A DNA stretch of 37,561 nucleotides from Muribaculaceae bacterium (GTDB lineage Bacteria; Bacteroidota; Bacteroidia; Bacteroidales; Muribaculaceae), in the NCBI GenBank assembly GCA_029061225.1, contig JAIDSM010000264.1:1-37561 (forward strand), written 5' to 3'. Positions 1 through 5,938 of the stretch are shown here, piece after piece (within the stretch, counting starts at the first letter, position 1; each line of letters opens with the position of its first letter). Below the pieces are notes generated by a model, which made no database searches, had not been told where the DNA came from, and saw only the letters and a program-made list of their open reading frames with translations. The position numbers and the translations under genes are program-made.

Positions 1-981
1 TTTGCAGACTTTTGAAAAAAAACTTATAGAGTCTATAACCTTTCTGACTGTTTTTCTACTTAGCCTTTTAGATGACTTTCCGTAACAAACAGTTTGAACA
101 ATGCACTTTGTATTAGAAGTATCAAAATTTAAGGCAGTGTTTATTTTATTTAGTGAATTATTAATCAAGTTCGCTGAGTCTTCGATCTCAATCTGTTTGA
201 GATTATTCATAATCTCTGTAATAGTTTCTAAATCTTCAAAAGATAAATAAGGACGTACTCTGCCAAGCCATGTTGTATTCATAGCTTCTGGTCTGATAGA
301 AGGTATTAATATATCATTATTAATTAATGATATAAAGAAATCTTTTATTTCTGTTTCTTTGAAATCAAATCGTTTAGAAAGTAGTTCCAAAAGTTTTTTA
401 TAGCTAAATGATTTTATTTTTGACTGTAATAAATATTGTAAAATCGGATTTGATTCAAAAGAACTGAATATAACTCTTCCATTTTCTGTTTTTCGTAAGA
501 AAAAATAAAAAGAACCCTTTTTTATTATACTTCCATTTAAACAATAAGAAAATGATTGATTCTGTTTTAACAGATCTTTATTTCGAATTTTGATAAATAA
601 CAAATTCTCCAAGAGACTGTCAATATATATATATCTTTTATGAGGAGGAAAATCTTGAAGCTTGGATTCTTCGCCTATTTTACCGCTACTAATAGTTGCA
701 AATTCACCGAATGGAGTACTTCTAGTGCACATTCTAATGGCATACTTCATAAGAGTCATCCACATACGTTTAGAATCTTTTTCATTCAATTCATCATTTA
801 AGAATCTGGCGTATTCTGAATTAAGATTATTTGATACCCATAATAGAGCTCTATGAAAATCATTAGAGCTAATTAGACGAAATGCCTTGTTCTTATCGTT
901 AAGAATGTCAAAGAGAGAGTTATATGGAAGACAAGGTTGTCTTACAATAAACGAGTCTGTTGTTTTAAAAATAGTTTTCAT
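1..981 (-). CDS. lanB: LanB-like lantibiotic dehydratase, N-terminal part (continues off the left edge)
   Basis: Reading from the ATG at 981 down to base 1 gives 327 open codons without a stop, so the C-terminal part lies outside the window. The family dehydrates Ser and Thr of a precursor peptide, using glutamyl-tRNA, to make Dha and Dhb. Seen directly: an early 'FIVRQPCLPY' stretch and, about 80-105 residues in, 'KYAIRMCTRSTPFGEFA', which matches the conserved R-x-TPFG-x-FA segment of the lantibiotic dehydratase N-terminal domain. The start overlaps the LanC-like stop by ATGA (978-981), which suggests translational coupling in one operon. The gene is AT-rich like its two neighbours and unlike the rest of the window. 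It could be a full-length (about 1000 aa) or a split dehydratase; the visible part cannot tell. The family call is secure and the substrate is inferred. Confidence 0.88.
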   Translation of the reverse strand, partial: MKTIFKTTDSFIVRQPCLPYNSLFDILNDKNKAFRLISSNDFHRALLWVSNNLNSEYARFLNDELNEKDSKRMWMTLMKYAIRMCTRSTPFGEFATISSGKIGEESKLQDFPPHKRYIYIDSLLENLLFIKIRNKDLLKQNQSFSYCLNGSIIKKGSFYFFLRKTENGRVIFSSFESNPILQYLLQSKIKSFSYKKLLELLSKRFDFKETEIKDFFISLINNDILIPSIRPEAMNTTWLGRVRPYLSFEDLETITEIMNNLKQIEIEDSANLINNSLNKINTALNFDTSNTKCIVQTVCYGKSSKRLSRKTVRKVIDSISFFSKVCK

Positions 982-2153
982 TGTATGAAAATTAATCTAT
1001 TTAATGATTTTGACTGATCCAAAAGTCCTAAGCATATACCTGCAATACCTTCCAATATTCCATATTTGAGAACATATTTATTTTTAGTGTTGTCATAATA
1101 AGCCAATTTTTCTTTAAAAGAATATGGCTGTTCTAGAACATCTTTATAGGTAAAGTCATACCAGAAATTAACGGTCTTTGTTAATTCTCCATTGAATAGA
1201 TTAACATTGAAAAAATTAAATAAACTATATACTCCACAACTTCCATGACAAACACATCTATCATTTATAAGAGTATCTTCATTTAATCTTCTTTTTGAAG
1301 CATGAAGCACGACTTTTTGAGAGGCATATATGTAGCGTTCTGAATTTAAGTACATACCTAATTTGTATAAGGCTAGAGCAATCCCTAAATCTCCATAACA
1401 CCAAGCTAATCTGCTATTTCTTTTGTTTATTCTGTCGAGATAATAAAACGAAGGAAAACATGAAAAATTACGATGATTAAACTTAAGTATATTAATAAGG
1501 AATTCTCCAAATTCCTCAAGCATTCTTTTTGCGTTTGTATGAGTACTATTATCAATAAATTTTAAGGCATCAATTGTTGTTACGATTACTCCAGACAATC
1601 CATGGGATAAGGAGAGATTGTATGGTGATGGTCCGTTATATCTTTCAAATTTCATCGTCATTCCATCTTCTGTAAGAGATTTATTGATTGATAGGTATTC
1701 TAACCATTCCTTCAATACTATATTTGAGAAATAAGAATTATACTTACTTCTTTTCGAGAAATAATATAAAGCACCTACTGCACCGTGCAAGGGATCTATG
1801 TTGTGAATATTAAGGGACGTATGAAACCAATTGTATATTTCCTCGTCAAGTGTATACAAATTTTCGTGTACACCTCTGAGAACATTCTCTTCTTGTAAGA
1901 GTGTTAAAGTATAAGCCAATCCTGAAAGCCCGTTGCAATAAGAATGGACAATTGGATTGATTTGAATGCTCGAAATTATCTTCTCAAGATACTCATCACA
2001 GTTGATATTGATATTTTCTGTCTGCGACAATTTGGACAAGCAATAAACAATACCTAAATCTCCTCCTAAAAGACTATAAAGAGAAATATCTTTATTTTTC
2101 AAACTTTGTTCTAAACTAGATGCTATGAGTTTCAAAATGATTTTTCGTTTCAT
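978..2153 (-). CDS. lanC: LanC-like lanthionine cyclase
   Basis: This 391-residue protein has the usual length and motifs of LanC cyclases, zinc enzymes that add Cys thiols to Dha/Dhb to close (methyl)lanthionine rings. Zinc ligands are visible as Cys252 in 'WCYGDLG' and Cys302-His303 in 'CVCHGSCG'. The repeated helical-toroid motifs 'YCNGLSGLA' (about 72-80), 'PLHGAVGALYY' (121-131), 'SLSHGLSGV' (181-189) and 'GILEGIAGICLGLL' (365-378) are all present, and His184 sits in the conserved SHG segment. It is the first gene of a minus-strand operon and overlaps the LanB-like start by four bases. The divergent Cys-rich protein gene begins 92 bp away and is the obvious candidate substrate. The nucleotide sequence is AT-rich, consistent with acquisition by transfer. 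The enzyme family is well supported; the actual product is unknown. Confidence 0.92.
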   Translation of the reverse strand: MKRKIILKLIASSLEQSLKNKDISLYSLLGGDLGIVYCLSKLSQTENININCDEYLEKIISSIQINPIVHSYCNGLSGLAYTLTLLQEENVLRGVHENLYTLDEEIYNWFHTSLNIHNIDPLHGAVGALYYFSKRSKYNSYFSNIVLKEWLEYLSINKSLTEDGMTMKFERYNGPSPYNLSLSHGLSGVIVTTIDALKFIDNSTHTNAKRMLEEFGEFLINILKFNHRNFSCFPSFYYLDRINKRNSRLAWCYGDLGIALALYKLGMYLNSERYIYASQKVVLHASKRRLNEDTLINDRCVCHGSCGVYSLFNFFNVNLFNGELTKTVNFWYDFTYKDVLEQPYSFKEKLAYYDNTKNKYVLKYGILEGIAGICLGLLDQSKSLNRLIFIQ

Positions 2154-2199
2154 AATGTATAAGTAAATTTATTTTATATATATAGAACAAATTTGCAAT

Positions 2200-2207
2200 T
2201 AAGTTTG
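2200..2207 (+). promoter_or_regulatory. Possible Bacteroidota -7 box for the Cys-rich precursor gene
   Basis: TAAGTTTG fits the TAnnTTTG consensus and lies 38 bp before the ATG at 2246. The matching -33 TTTG is poor in the AT-rich upstream sequence, so support is moderate. I found no equally good box for the divergent lanC operon. Confidence 0.45.
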
Positions 2208-2245
2208 TTTAGTTAATGTGATAAATTTAAAATATTTATAATATC

Positions 2246-2971
2246 ATGAGAAAAATAACAAAAAAAGACTTGTCTCTTGCAATCAGAGATAGCGGATTTT
2301 CTTCGTCATCAAAAGAATTTAGTTATAGTAACCTAAACATTAAACGGGATGACTCTACAAAAGACACCGACGATTGCTCTACAAAAGACACCGACGATTG
2401 TGTTACTAAAAAAACATGCGATCAAACTGAAAACCTCTGCTATACTCATCATAAATGTACTGATCAAACTCAATATTTCTGTTATACTGAAAAAAAATGT
2501 TATACGCAGGATGATTGTGACACGGATAAAGATTGCGTTACCAACATTTATTGTGATACTGTAGATGGGTGTGGAACAGGTGTTTGTGACACAGTGTTAA
2601 CTAAATGTAGTCCATGTTTTCTATCCTCAAAATGTGAGGAAGAAACAGAGAAATGTCAAGATACCACACGAAAATGTGGGGATACTATAACCCAAGCTGT
2701 ATATTGTTGCGCACTTACGGAAGATGACAATCAATGTGTAGCTTATACTAAACAGTGTAAGGATACTGAACAGTGCCTAATAACTAGTGATAATAACTGT
2801 AATACAAATTCCCAATTTTGTATCAATACTCGTGACAATTGCGAGGCGACTTTAATCAATCAATGTATTGGAACCGATCAATGTATTGGAACCGATCAAT
2901 GTTTGGTAAGTGATGATTGTGAAGAAACGGTAACTTGTATAGCAACTTATCCAAATGGTGGATGTTTTTAA
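2246..2971 (+). CDS. Cys/Thr-rich repeat protein, candidate giant lanthipeptide precursor
   Basis: The 241-residue product has no Cys in residues 1-43 and 31 Cys in residues 44-240, about one every six or seven residues. From Cys79 to Cys109 the spacing is exactly six. A Thr or Ser sits three or four residues before most cysteines (for example T61/C65, T81/C85, T87/C91, T93/C97, T210/C213, T216/C219). I count 43 Ser/Thr after residue 36, enough to form rings with every Cys. The N-terminus 'MRKITKKDLSLAIRDSGF' is charged and helical-looking with no signal peptide, as expected of a leader, and 'YSNLNIKR' near 27-34 faintly resembles the FNLD-type box of class I leaders. Divergent neighbours are LanC- and LanB-like enzymes. 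No GG cleavage site is obvious. Alternatives are a metal-binding or structural repeat protein. The coding call is strong; the precursor role is inferred from composition and context. Confidence 0.8.
   Translation: MRKITKKDLSLAIRDSGFSSSSKEFSYSNLNIKRDDSTKDTDDCSTKDTDDCVTKKTCDQTENLCYTHHKCTDQTQYFCYTEKKCYTQDDCDTDKDCVTNIYCDTVDGCGTGVCDTVLTKCSPCFLSSKCEEETEKCQDTTRKCGDTITQAVYCCALTEDDNQCVAYTKQCKDTEQCLITSDNNCNTNSQFCINTRDNCEATLINQCIGTDQCIGTDQCLVSDDCEETVTCIATYPNGGCF
2353..2400 (+). repeat. Perfect 24-bp tandem duplication inside the Cys-rich gene
   Basis: Bases 2353-2376 and 2377-2400 are identical, and each encodes STKDTDDC, so the copy adds a complete Thr-x-x-Cys module in frame. Perfect DNA identity indicates a recent duplication. 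Confidence 0.95.
2861..2896 (+). repeat. Perfect 18-bp tandem duplication inside the Cys-rich gene
   Basis: Bases 2861-2878 and 2879-2896 are identical and encode the repeated QCIGTD module. This is the second independent in-frame expansion in the same gene. Confidence 0.95.
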
Positions 2972-3128
2972 TATTGGTAAGTTTAAACACACGTAAAGTG
3001 GGGATTTAGAGATATATAGGAATAAGATACCGTTTCTATCAATTGCATAGGATAATCTACATCAGTTGGCACGATTGTTTTAAATAACTGGCGCTGGAAA
3101 TATCTTCTATATACGTTATGGCATGATG

Positions 3129-3530
3129 TCAGCCTTCCGGCCTCGCATCTGACGAAGGTTTAAGGGCAAGGGTAATGTCATATGCATTGACGGCGATGAA
3201 AACAGAGGCGGCTCCAATCAGTATCCATGAAAGAGCCTGCGTATATCCGGGATTGATATTGTGTGCTGTCATTCCGGGGAATGTCGCTATGAGCGATTGG
3301 ATCATGTCCATTAGATAGGGGAGAAGGAGAGAAAAGAGTATACCGGAAAAGAAACCGGTGCAAGCGGCTACCGCTACGGCAATCCTGTTGCGTTTCATAA
3401 CTGCAGCGTTTTCGCGATGGATGAGTTCGACGGCGTCCAAGTTGCGTTCCAGCCGCTCCATAAACTCGAGGCTCGATGTCAGTTCAGGATCATAGCTGCT
3501 GAATATGTCTTTTATTTTATCTTCTTCCAT
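3129..3530 (-). CDS. Two-helix membrane protein of an ECF sigma operon, possible anti-sigma factor
   Basis: I do not recognise a named family for this 133-residue protein. It has a soluble, charged N-terminal part (about residues 1-48), a hydrophobic segment near 51-75, a short loop and a second hydrophobic segment near 98-118. The gene starts one base after the stop of the ECF sigma gene, so the two are almost certainly co-translated. A small membrane protein immediately downstream of an ECF sigma factor often acts as its anti-sigma factor, and the acidic cytoplasmic N-terminus would fit. No zinc-binding anti-sigma motif (H-x3-C-x2-C) is visible, so that role is inference from position only. 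Confidence 0.75.
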   Translation of the reverse strand: MEEDKIKDIFSSYDPELTSSLEFMERLERNLDAVELIHRENAAVMKRNRIAVAVAACTGFFSGILFSLLLPYLMDMIQSLIATFPGMTAHNINPGYTQALSWILIGAASVFIAVNAYDITLALKPSSDARPEG

Positions 3531-3531
3531 A

Positions 3532-4014
3532 TCATTCCTTTTCTAAAAGTTCTTTCAGAAGTTTCCTTCCACGTGTGAGGTGCTGACGCACTGCATCCTG
3601 GCTCGAATCTATGATTTCGGCTGTCTCTTTCACATTGTAACCCTCCATATAGTAGAGCAAAACCGAGGTTCTGACTTTGAAAGGGAGGCGTTCGAGTGCC
3701 TGATGGAGATGCTGATACCTGAAAGCCGAGTCTGACTCAGTCTCAGAGCATATTACGTTCGCCTCCTCATAGTCAACAGTCAGTTTATGAGATCTTCTAT
3801 GAGTCAGAAATGTATTGTGAGCAATGCGGAAAAGCCAGTATCTGAAACTGTCAGGGTTTTCAAGCGTAGCCATAGACATATATGCCTTCATGAATGATTC
3901 CTGAGCTATATCGTCGGCCAGCATGGAGTCTCCACAGCAGAGCGCCATGAGAAAACGCCTTAACGATTTCTCATGGTTCTTGACCTGGACTATGAACTGC
4001 TCTCTCGTCATCAT
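3532..4014 (-). CDS. ECF-family RNA polymerase sigma factor
   Basis: The 160-residue protein has the two domains of an extracytoplasmic-function sigma-70 factor. Region 2 spans about residues 12-75, with the core-binding 'DDIAQESFMKAY' and the -10-reading 'SFRYWLFRIAHNTFLTHRR'. Region 4 spans about 105-157, with a helix-turn-helix in 'VKETAEIIDSSQDAVRQHL'. It directs RNA polymerase to a specific promoter set. The ATG overlaps the stop of the upstream membrane protein by four bases (4011-4014), and the downstream membrane protein starts one base after its stop, giving a tight three-gene operon. The regulon cannot be read from the sequence. No SusC/FecI-type partner is adjacent, so an anti-sigma-coupled stress function is as likely as nutrient sensing. 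Confidence 0.93.
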   Translation of the reverse strand: MMTREQFIVQVKNHEKSLRRFLMALCCGDSMLADDIAQESFMKAYMSMATLENPDSFRYWLFRIAHNTFLTHRRSHKLTVDYEEANVICSETESDSAFRYQHLHQALERLPFKVRTSVLLYYMEGYNVKETAEIIDSSQDAVRQHLTRGRKLLKELLEKE

Positions 4015-4409
4015 TTCTTTCCGTCATGCACCTGATTGCGGGTCACAAAGTAGACTATAAGGTAAGCGAGTCCTACCGCGGTGGAAACTGCGCTCAAAAG
4101 AATTAATGAGTTAAGAGCGTCGGTATCTCCTGCGGGCCAAACAAAATATACAACCGAGAGGGCGATGCCTACGAGAGTATATATGCATCCACGGAGCAGT
4201 CGCGCGTTAAGGACCTCAAGTGGCGTGTGCTTTGGTTTGCCGAGAGCGTCAGCAAGTTTTTCGGCATCGATTTCCTCTCCTGATTCAATCGCCTTGATGA
4301 GGATCTCGGCTCGTTTGTCGTCGTTGTTTTTCTTTCTCATGCTGACGATAAGGACTATCGCGATAGGGAGAATGCATCCGCAGAAGATGGGAACTAAAGT
4401 TGCTGTCAT
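4011..4409 (-). CDS. Small membrane protein, DUF6249-like
   Basis: I place the start at the ATG of 'MTATLVPIFCGC' (4407-4409) rather than the upstream ATG at 4499. The extra 30 residues would come from low-complexity DNA next to a terminator, while the internal Met begins a clean membrane segment. The 132-residue protein has a hydrophobic helix at the N-terminus, a basic 'RKKNNDDKR' segment, an amphipathic middle with 'EEIDAEKLADALG', and two more hydrophobic helices in the C-terminal half. This resembles the DUF6249 proteins found beside ECF sigma genes in Bacteroidales, although that assignment is from memory. It is the first gene of the operon and is coupled to the sigma gene by an ATGA overlap. 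The function is unknown; control of sigma-factor activity at the membrane is possible. Confidence 0.75.
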   Translation of the reverse strand: MTATLVPIFCGCILPIAIVLIVSMRKKNNDDKRAEILIKAIESGEEIDAEKLADALGKPKHTPLEVLNARLLRGCIYTLVGIALSVVYFVWPAGDTDALNSLILLSAVSTAVGLAYLIVYFVTRNQVHDGKK

Positions 4410-4477
4410 GATAATTTTGTTTTTATTGGTTACATATATAGGATGCATTAGTGAGGGGAAATGTGACATTGGGATAG

Positions 4478-4520
4478 AAAAAAAACAGACATCCGACAAA
4501 AGGGATGTCTGAGTTTTTTT
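4478..4520 (-). terminator. Rho-independent terminator at the end of the pectin operon (bidirectional look)
   Basis: CAGACATCC (4486-4494) pairs perfectly with GGATGTCTG (4503-4511) around an 8-nt loop, flanked by an A-run on the left and a T-run on the right. On the minus strand the hairpin is followed by a U-tract, so it can end transcripts coming from the GH105 gene before the sigma operon. Confidence 0.85.
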
Positions 4521-4521
4521 G

Positions 4522-4552
4522 AGTCTTAAGTCTTAAGTCTTGAGTCTTAAGG
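4522..4552. repeat. Degenerate tandem AGTCTTA repeat
   Basis: About four copies of an AGTCTTA/AGTCTTG unit sit between the GH105 stop and the terminator. The array belongs to the same kind of junction-associated short tandem repeat seen elsewhere in this window. Confidence 0.7.
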
Positions 4553-4601
4553 GCTACGCAGTAAATGGTTAGGCTGATGGCGGTTAGGAATTGGCTACGC
4601 C

Positions 4602-4617
4602 CAAGCTAAAGCAAGTC
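4602..4617. repeat. Dispersed 16-bp element, copy 1
   Basis: CAAGCTAAAGCAAGTC occurs here and again at 29498-29513, each time in non-coding DNA after a glycosidase gene and preceded by a similar G-C-T-x-C-G-C segment. Confidence 0.75.
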
Positions 4618-4636
4618 GCCTACCCATATCTGATAT

Positions 4637-4655
4637 CGGAGGCTGGAAGCCTCCG
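4637..4655. other. 8-bp stem-loop just after the GH105 stop
   Basis: CGGAGGCT (4637-4644) and AGCCTCCG (4648-4655) pair around a three-base loop. No U-tract follows, so it is more likely a 3'-end stabilising or processing hairpin than a terminator. Confidence 0.55.
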
Positions 4656-4664
4656 TTCCATAAG

Positions 4665-5798
4665 TTAGAGTTTGTAGACTTCTACGCCGGCGAGGAGGAA
4701 GCAGCCAGTGCCGTAATCGTCGAAGTCAGGCACTGAGTCGTAGGCAACGGGCTGGCCGTCTTTCGGTTCCTTGCCTGTGCCCTGAACGTAGCCGAGATAG
4801 CCGTTCTCGTGTACTGCCTCGTTGACCATGGCGTTCCAAGCCTTGGTGATTACGGGCATGTATTTGGCCTTGTCAAGGATACCGTTGCGTACACCCCAGG
4901 CCATGCCATAGACGAAAAGGGCAGTGCCGGAGAGTTCTTTGCCTCCGAAATTATCGGGATCGTGGAGCGAAACATTCCAGAATCCGTCAGGACGCTGGCA
5001 CTTAACGAGTGCGGCGCACATGTCCTGAAGGTCCTTCACATAAGTAGCGCGGTGGGGATCATCCGCAGGTGTGTCCTCGAGAACACGCACAAGGGCAGCG
5101 ACAACCCAGCCGTTGCCACGGCTCCAGTAGCAGTTCTTGCCGTTGGGTTCCTTGTAAGGAGGCACGAAGTCAGCGTCGCGCCACCATAGACCTTCCTTCT
5201 GGTTGTAGAGGCCTCCGGCAAGAGTGTTGCGGCTCCACTCATACATGTCCCAAGCCTTCTCGGCATAACGTTTGTCACCGGTCACAGCACTCAGCTTTGT
5301 GAGCACAGGCATACCCATCTGGATGGCGTCGATCCAGGTCCAGTCATCGACCTGGGGGGTGTTGACAAGCATATTGCAAAGCGAAATGGTCTGGGTAAGC
5401 ATCTCCGGTTTCGGAGTCAGTTTATAGAGGTCAATGTAGGTCTGTCCGCACGCGTAGTTGTCGGCATTGCGGGTGGTGGTGTCGTCGCGACGCATGCCCC
5501 ACTTGAAGCCCTCGGCCCAATCGGTGGCATACTGCCAGTATTTCTTATCAGGATAGATCGAGTGGAGCGCCATGAGGCCCTCGAAATATATGGAGCGGGT
5601 CCAGATATTAGCCTCGTATACCTTCTTGCGGCTGTAGTAGGGGATACCAAGCAGGGGATCGGGATGCTTGCGCATGTAGAGATCGTTGACTTTGATCAGA
5701 GTCTTCAGTGTCTCCTGGCGGGGAGGCAGCTCTTCCTTCGCCATTATGGCAGGAATGGCCATCAGCACGGCGAGGATTGTTAAGATTGTCTTTTTCAT
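4665..5798 (-). CDS. GH105 unsaturated rhamnogalacturonyl hydrolase
   Basis: I use the ATG at 5798 ('MKKTILTILAVLMAI'), which begins a signal peptide ending near 'IMA'. The upstream ATG at 5831 would translate a low-complexity intergenic repeat. The 377-residue mature-type enzyme has the alpha6/alpha6-barrel pattern of GH105, which removes terminal 4,5-unsaturated galacturonate from pectic oligosaccharides. Visible are 'WTWIDAIQMGMPVL' with the likely catalytic Asp157, 'YWSRGNGWVVAAL' (about 224-236) and the C-terminal 'YGTGCFLLAG' near the end. It is the last gene of the pectin series, 140 bp after GH106, and precedes a strong terminator. Unsaturated substrate implies a pectate or rhamnogalacturonan lyase, and none is present in the window. 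The second GH105 copy is fused to GH28 at 10956-13508. Confidence 0.92.
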   Translation of the reverse strand: MKKTILTILAVLMAIPAIMAKEELPPRQETLKTLIKVNDLYMRKHPDPLLGIPYYSRKKVYEANIWTRSIYFEGLMALHSIYPDKKYWQYATDWAEGFKWGMRRDDTTTRNADNYACGQTYIDLYKLTPKPEMLTQTISLCNMLVNTPQVDDWTWIDAIQMGMPVLTKLSAVTGDKRYAEKAWDMYEWSRNTLAGGLYNQKEGLWWRDADFVPPYKEPNGKNCYWSRGNGWVVAALVRVLEDTPADDPHRATYVKDLQDMCAALVKCQRPDGFWNVSLHDPDNFGGKELSGTALFVYGMAWGVRNGILDKAKYMPVITKAWNAMVNEAVHENGYLGYVQGTGKEPKDGQPVAYDSVPDFDDYGTGCFLLAGVEVYKL

Positions 5799-5808
5799 AA
5801 TGTTTTTA

Positions 5809-5842
5809 TTAATGCATAATTCATAATGCATAATTCATAATC
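5809..5842. repeat. Tandem CATAATGCATAATT-type repeat
   Basis: Alternating CATAAT and GCATAATT words lie directly upstream of the GH105 start. The same words occur upstream of uxaC and downstream of the GH10 gene. Confidence 0.75.
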
Positions 5843-5938
5843 AGAAGATGCGGAACACATGAAGTATTACAGATGACTTCGGTCAGAAGAATGCATTTAT
5901 GAGACTATGCGTGGAGTTAAAAAGTATTATGTTGGTTA

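Noticed and set aside
2349..2564. 71-codon plus-strand frame overlapping the Cys-rich gene
   Set aside because: It is a shifted reading of the same repeats, lacks a promoter or start signal of its own, and ends inside the larger frame.
4410..4499. N-terminal extension of the DUF6249-like protein from an ATG at 4499
   Set aside because: It would start inside the terminator hairpin and put a 30-residue non-membrane sequence before a well-formed first helix.
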